Notes under the pieces: model-generated
What the model was told of the DNA's origin: nothing
What the model saw: the letters and a program-made list of their open reading frames with translations, nothing else
The model's database searches: none
Program-made: the position numbers and the translations under genes
Shown: one piece after another, positions 58,801-64,000 of the stretch
How the letters are laid out: each line of letters begins with the position of its first letter
How positions within the stretch are numbered: position 1 is the first letter of the stretch
Assembly (NCBI RefSeq): GCF_963676685.1
Contig: NC_092356.1
Span: 23,609,750-23,673,749 of the forward strand
DNA from: Mytilus edulis
Lineage: Eukaryota; Mollusca; Bivalvia; Mytilida; Mytilidae
DNA length: 64,000 nt
Reading direction: 5' to 3'

Positions 58801-61800
58801 AAGACATGTCACTTTACCTGGACACATTATTCTGACTCTTTGATGACAAGTCTTTGCTGTAACTCCTCAATGATGTGTGCTTGATGGAATAGCAGAAAAT
58901 ACCAATTTTAAAGTCTTTGGTTGGACGCAGACGAGGGTTGAACCAACAACCTACTCAAGGCTACTGCACTGTAGGCGAGCATGCCATGCATAGTTGATAC
59001 AGAGTTGTACATTCTTAAGAAGTATCTTTAAATTGATAGTCAGAAGTCCCTTTAAAGTATATATCCAAGAGAAATATCCTGTCATGCTCACCTTAGTAAA
59101 GAACTATTTAATACAACATCTTCCAAAACAACGACAGGACTGATCTCCCGGCTGTCTGGAACTTCCATTTCACTACAATAAGTATTTTCTCATCATTTAT
59201 CATTTTTCAGAAAAAAGTTCAGATTTTGATAAATAAACCAGTAACACCCTATAGCTAATAGAATGCAAACTTATTATAAAATACAAATACAGTTAAATAT
59301 ACAGTGATAAGGTGGGATTTTTCAAGTGTTTGTTTTTAACATTTCCTTTTTTCTAGTCACCAATATTTGAGTAGACAGCTGTACTTAAGAATGTTGATTT
59401 AATCAGATAATAAAATTGATAATGAAAATGGGGAATGTGTCAAAGTGAGAACAACCCGACCAAATAAAAAAACAACAACAGAAGGTCACCAACAGGTCTT
59501 CAATGTAGCGTGAAATATCCGCACCCGGAGGCGTCCTTCAGCTGGCCCCTAAACAAATATATACTAGTTCAGTGATAATGAACCTACCTGTCATCTTCAT
59601 AGACTAGAACCTTTGCTGTTTTCCTCTTTGGTCTGAAAAAAAAGAAGTTTAAAGGTAAATCGAATGACAACAAATAATTCTCTGTGAACTGAAATATTTT
59701 TCGGTTTCATAATGATAATTTGTCATATGATATTGTAAAAAAAGTATACATGTGTGTGAAATTTTAAACAATCATCATAATAAAATGGAGAACAAGAATG
59801 ATCATTTAACTATTTTAAAAACTTTTTACCTCAATTTCACAGAATTAACATTATCTTCTACAGCATAAACAGGACTCATTTCATTATCATCACTGCTTGG
59901 CATTTCAATGTTGCTACAATAACAATTGTATTTAACTAATTACTATATAAGAATTTAAGGGCATTAATACTTATTAAAGGTGCCAGGCTTATCAATTTTT
60001 TCTACCCCGGACACTATTTTGTCTAACATAAGGCCCATCATGACGCTTGGATTAAAATAACTGAAGGATCAATTAAAGTAGAAAGTTTAAACATACACTA
60101 CATTAGCAAGATCAGCCGATAATGAATCAAAATCAAAATGTTGTTTTCAAAACGTTACTTAAGAAAAGCATTGAAAAATTACTGAAGTCATTTAATTGGT
60201 TACATGGAATTGAATGCATTTATAATAAAAAAAAAATATGCTCATTGCTGTATATTTAAAAAGTCAAAATCTTATGTTTTGACATAAAAATTTGATGTGA
60301 AGAATAATTTGTATAAAGTTTGGATGAAAGGTGTAAAGTACTGCACAATGGTGACCCATTATTGCATTAATCATACACTGTGATGTTTTTTAGCACAAAA
60401 ATCTTAAGCATTTGAAAATCTATGTTGTTTTCTTCAAAATTAAAATAAGCACATAGGCCAAGTAAGTTTTTTGTTCTAATTGTTTTACATTTGTCATTTC
60501 GGGGCCTTTTATAGCTGTCTATGCGGTATGTGATTTGCTCATTCTTGCAGGTGGAACAGTGACCTATAGTTGTTAATATCTGTGTCATTTGGTCTCTTTT
60601 GAAGAGATTTTTCATTGGCAATTACACCGCACCTTCATTTTTATAGTGTTTAGTACATAAATATTATATCAAAATTGCTTTCAGATGATACATACTTGTT
60701 ATTTTCCAAGAGTACTTTTGATGATTTTCCACCTCTTCCTCCACCTCTTCCTCTTCCTCTACCACGACCTCTGCCCCGGCTGCCTCTTGTTTTGGATCTA
60801 TAAGACAGACACAAGATACAAATCAGATGAGCAGAAATATAAATGCAAATTGTACAAGTTTTATGTTTTGCAACAAGCCTGATGAGGAAAGATAATATGA
60901 TACTGGTGACTGATAAAACTATCCGTCTTTCTTGAAACTGTTTGTGTTCCATTTAGTTAAAATTTCTCATTTTCAGTCAGCCATGTCAGTAGGCCATAAC
61001 ATTTTTAACGGAAAATATGTATACCTATGTCTAATACAATGTGCTGTAGCCAAAAAAAAATATCTACCGGAATTTTCAGTATCTATTGAAAATGATTTAA
61101 ATCACAGGCTGTTTTGAACTTTCCATGATATTTTACTTTTTATGTGCTGACAAATTAAAATTTAAAAAATAAATTTAGAGAAACATTTCACCTTTCTGAA
61201 AAAAGTCTTTTCAAATCTCCTCTTCTTTTAGGAACTTCTAAAGCATTGGGCGGTTCACTAGAAATACATAAAAAAATATTATTTCAGTGTACATGCATGA
61301 CAAGAACAAGATCTATTATAATTTAAAGTATTACTTTAGTTTTTGTGAATATGAGCTTAGATACATAATGTCTGGTTTCATTCACCCTTTTAAATGAAAC
61401 ATTTTGTTTATGTTAGTTTTCTTTTGCTGTAATATGGGTTTCCTTTTCTACTAACATGACTTCAGTATTGTTAATGAAATAAAATGATTCAAGACTGACT
61501 TAAATCTTGACCCGTCATAGATGAACTACATTATGCAAATTTAACAGTGTTCTCTCCTAGTTTTAAATAATGTCATAAATCATGTTATGAACAAGTGTAG
61601 ACACAGACCTGCATTCATAGTATTTAACATTCTGAGGTTTTTGCAAGGCAGTACATAGTCCCCTACCAGTTGGAAAACAGTGTTCAAAAACAATATTCTA
61701 ACCTGATCTGTAACTTGTCATGTTAAATCTATATACCCTAAACCAAATCAATATCTTTAATCATTATGAAAAAAGTGTCGCAAAATGATCACTTGAATTT

Positions 61801-62564
61801 TTATGTCGTGGGATCCAAACTATGCAAAAAAAGATCAGTTCACGACATGTCACGCTAAAACTTCATACCAAATCTTCAAGCATTACAAAAAAGTGTCAAA
61901 AACTGATTTGCCAGACTGACTGGTTGACAGAAAGACCTATGGACAGACAGTGTGCAAATCTATAGTCCACTAGGCATTGCTGGTAGGGGAATAATAAGAA
62001 ATTTATTTACTCAACTTGTTTTTATTAGTACTTACATTGAAATGTCATGAATGTCATCCTCATTCACAGTTATTTGGATAGTTTCCAAATTTTTCCTTTG
62101 TGTCTCCGATATACTTTGTCCACTTCCCTGGGCAAATGAGTAGGCTCCTTTTCCAGGGGTAAGGAAAGATGTTACTTTGTCCTTTTTAATAACTGGCATT
62201 ATTGGCTTGACTCTACTTTTAAATGGCGGATACGTTGTCAATTTGTCTCCTTTTATAAATTTTTTGTATAAACTGCCATAACCATAGCACTTCTGTATGT
62301 GTTCTGATCCCCTTCTACTAATTATGAAAAGTGTATCAACAGGATCAAAGATCTGTTCTCTCTCTAGTTTTTGAGCAATTTGTTTTAGCTTGGCTACAGC
62401 TCTTGATTTGGCTGCAGCCAATGCTGTATTCTTATGTTGTCTTTCATCAGTTTTGTCTGTATATTTTACTTTAACCCCTGGTTTTTTCTTTTTATATCTA
62501 TGTGGATGCTTTATGGCCCGTGGAGAGCTAGAAGCCTCCACCACTCTCTGCCTCACTTCTGTAA
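55814..62564 (-). CDS. Basic RG-rich/acidic-repeat protein of unknown function (gene 3, 5' incomplete)
   Basis: Ten exons in transcript order: 62564-62036, 61257-61192, 60797-60696, 59913-59830, 59632-59588, 59172-59092, 58490-58436, 57879-57336, 56550-56486, 55999-55814. All phases agree, giving at least 584 aa; the start codon is not found. Order of parts: a Lys-rich segment with an A/K helix and Y-G-Y-G-S-L-Y-K-K; an R-G-R-G-R-G tract (exon 3), typical of RNA or chromatin binding; acidic linkers with P-K-R-K-T-A-K, a possible nuclear signal; a 12-aa Q-P-E-E-Q-T-E-V-H-T-D-I repeat; and a C-terminal G-D-F-V-L-V-E-L...F-I-G-K-V...G-L-F-I-W-P-E...R-S-I-E-M-F-F domain. That last pattern recurs in many invertebrate proteins tied to transposons. 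A nuclear role is an inference. Confidence 0.75.
57362..57822 (-). repeat. In-frame coding minisatellite in exon 8 of gene 3
   Basis: About ten 36-bp units (12 aa, [IH/Q]-P-E-E-Q-T-E-V-H-T-D) and three 24-bp short units (H-P-E-V-H-T-D-I). Every unit is a multiple of three, so length changes keep the frame. Because the unit has few stop triplets, long frames also run across it in one other minus frame and two plus frames (154-182 codons); those are not genes. It is translated here only in the frame that joins E-P-T-E-A upstream and E-E-I-L-S-K-G downstream. Confidence 0.93.
58760..58995 (-). mobile_element. tRNA-derived SINE in an intron of gene 3
   Basis: On the minus strand, GGCATGCTCGCCTACAGTGC (A-box-like) is followed by GTTGGTTCAACCCTCGTC (B-box). 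The body runs down to about 58760. It lies between exons 6 and 7. The stems do not fold as a functional tRNA. Unrelated in body sequence to the SINE at 13960-14250. Confidence 0.55.
59410..59582 (+). repeat. Dispersed mussel repeat family A, intron of gene 3
   Basis: AATGAAAATGGGGAATGTGT ... GGTCACCAACAGGTCTTCAA ... CCGCACCCGGAGGCGTCCTT ... ACTAGTTCAGTGATAATGAA. It stops about 6 bases before exon 5 (59588), so its end abuts that exon's donor site. Confidence 0.8.
60470..60650 (-). repeat. Family B repeat, minus orientation, intron of gene 3
   Basis: TCGGGGCCTTTTATAGCTGT, GTATGTGATTTGCTCATTCT, CCTATAGTTGTTAATATCTG, TTTGGTCTCTTTTGAAGAGA. It ends about 46 bp from exon 3 of gene 3. Confidence 0.75.
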
Positions 62565-62713
62565 CTGAAAAAGAAAAATTGAAATTATAAATAAATCATT
62601 AGGTGCAAATGCTAAAAAACTTCAATGAATTTCTTTCAATGATATGCATTGGGTTTACTTGCTTAATATGTTCCTCAACTAACCTTTAGTTGTTATACAG
62701 ATGTAAATATAAA

Positions 62714-62815
62714 AAAAAAATGTGGTGTAATTTCCAATGAGACAGCTCTTCACAAGGGACCAAATGACAGGTGTAATTTCCAATGAGACAGCTCTTCACA
62801 AGGGACCAAATGACA
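62714..62815 (+). repeat. Family B fragment, duplicated in tandem
   Basis: GTGTAATTTCCAATGAGACA plus GCTCTTCACAAGGGACCAAA occurs twice, 48 bp apart with no differences over the shared part. A very recent local duplication of one piece of the repeat. Confidence 0.8.
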
Positions 62816-63214
62816 TAAGTCATCTCATGTACATTTTGAAGTTCATGAACATTTGATTGCATGGTGCTAAGAAAATAGATGAGTACTAATAAAAATCTTA
62901 AATGGGTTTGCAGTCAATAAAATTCCTAAGTAGTTTAGATCCAAAATAATGTCTTCTTGTACTATATAAATCAATGTTCAAGTTAGCCCTTTATCTATGA
63001 CTTGTGCAACCAACAATACATTTGTGTGACATGCTACATGCGTATATGCACAGGTTAAGTATATTCCCAAATAAAATATATATACAGGAGCTAGTAGTTA
63101 CTGGCCAATCAACCAAATTTATGTATTCTAGCATTTTATTTTGAACAAAATTTTTTGATGAATTGGTGAAAATTTTACAATACAGTCAATCCTGCCTTTC
63201 CAGTCACCTTGATA

Positions 63215-63670
63215 AAACGGTCACCTGCTATGAACGTTATTTTCGTCAGATTATGTACTGCAGGTGTGTAAAATTTCATCAATATTGACCAAGCTGTTGA
63301 AAAGTTGCGCTTATGAGACCTGTTACCGCATATATGCAATATATAAGGTCAATTATCTCCTTTGAAATATTTTGGACAAGGATTATTTTCCTACTTGCAA
63401 ATTCTTAGGTTGTGTTTTTGTATGTGTGAAAAGTTTCAACAATATCGATAAATTAAGCCCTTCAAAAGGAGCTGCACTTATTAGACTTGTTACCACAAAT
63501 TGCAATATTTAACTAAGTAGTTCAATTATCTCCCTTGAAATATTTTGGACCAAGATTATTTCCTTCATGCACATTCTCGGGTTCTGTACGGCAACTGTGT
63601 AAAGTTTCATTAGTTTCTGTCCATTTGTTTTGGAGGAGTTGTGCTGACAAGAAATATGGACAGACAGATA
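63215..63670 (+). repeat. Three diverged tandem units (about 165 bp)
   Basis: AATTATCTCCTTTGAAATAT, AATTATCTCCCTTGAAATAT and shared AAGTTTCA-ATNAAT..GNNGACC / TTGTTACC blocks recur at about 63215-63390, 63391-63540 and 63541-63670. It ends in GACAGACAGATAGATGG and a C-run. It is a degenerate relic of a dispersed repeat, not coding. Confidence 0.6.
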
Positions 63671-63710
63671 GATGGAGAGACAGACAGACTGTCAGGGTGA
63701 TTCCTATATA

Positions 63711-63722
63711 CCCCCCCCCCCC
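63711..63722 (+). repeat. Poly-C / poly-A tract
   Basis: A run of about 12 C followed by about 10 A, forming with the adjacent T and G runs a short inverted structure. Confidence 0.8.
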
Positions 63723-63784
63723 AAAAAAAAAATTTTTGGGGATATAAAAAAAGTGAAAAGTAAAACTAATGAATATATGAATAC

Positions 63785-63893
63785 CTTGCATGTATTCTAA
63801 TTCTTGTCTTCCTAATAAAAAATATCAGGAAGATTAACACACCAACAATCATTATGGCTGTACTTATTGGATACACTAAGATATACATGCGAT
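63785..63893 (-). CDS. Single transmembrane-helix exon of an incomplete gene
   Basis: The acceptor TTTTTTAG|ATCGC and donor GCAAG|GTATTC bound 109 bp that read R-M-Y-I-L-V-Y-P-I-S-T-A-I-M-I-V-G-V-L-I, then a hydrophobic run closed by F-F-I-R-K-T-R. This is a type I membrane anchor with a basic stop-transfer end. The exon enters in phase 1 and leaves in phase 2, while the next exon downstream (62564) needs phase 1, so either an unseen exon lies between or this belongs to another gene whose ectodomain is beyond the window. No family can be named from the helix alone. Confidence 0.5.
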
Positions 63894-64000
63894 CTAAAAA
63901 AGATAAAGTTATATAACAATTACAACATACATCATGCAATATTTTACAGACTAGCATTGTAAAATATATCATGCTGATTCACATTTCATTCATCATGTTC

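Overview
The window looks like nuclear DNA of a bivalve mollusc, most probably a mussel (Mytilus-like). It is AT-rich, has intron-split genes with standard GT..AG junctions, and is packed with repeat families I recognise as typical of mussel genomes (for example the one carrying AACAACCCGACC and CCCGCACCCGGAGG). There are no operons, bacterial genes, rRNA genes or CRISPR arrays. The species call rests on repeat recognition and is an inference.

Three protein-coding loci can be assembled exon by exon with consistent splice phases. (1) A complete six-exon, 422-aa Cys-loop receptor subunit of the nicotinic acetylcholine receptor superfamily lies on + at 22672-31815. (2) A complete six-exon, 424-aa paralogue with the same intron positions and phases lies on - at 51581-45247. 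The two genes are tail to tail. Both have the Cys-loop, four membrane helices and a cation-type M2, and both lack the vicinal cysteines of loop C and the loop A tyrosine, so they are non-alpha type subunits. (3) A ten-exon - strand gene (62564-55814, 5' end not found) encodes a basic, RG-rich and acidic-repeat protein of unknown function. Its C-terminus resembles domains found in many transposon-associated invertebrate proteins. A separate exon at 63893-63785 (-) encodes one membrane helix, but its splice phase does not match gene 3.

Layout: 1-22 kb is a gene-free field of mobile elements. It holds small terminal-inverted-repeat (TIR) elements (4985-5389, 5449-5924, 16497-17274), a palindromic repeat (11310), two Foldback-like elements whose inverted ends are built of tandem repeats (11765-14944 and 15506-19233), a broken non-LTR reverse-transcriptase tail and a dead Tc1-type element (21055-22343). 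22.7-31.8 kb is receptor gene 1. Its second intron carries a roughly 3-kb, 49-bp-unit minisatellite formed by duplication of the exon 2/intron 2 junction itself. 31.8-45.2 kb is intergenic, with a dimeric satellite, dispersed repeats, a 1.2-kb TIR element and a broken copy of the receptor 3' exon. 45.2-51.6 kb is receptor gene 2. 52.9-53.4 kb holds a degenerate gag-like retroelement ORF. 55.8-62.6 kb is gene 3, with an in-frame minisatellite.

The two receptor genes probably encode subunits that work only in heteropentamers or with a modified ligand site. The strongest novelty candidates are the splice-donor minisatellite in receptor gene 1 and the two Foldback-like elements.
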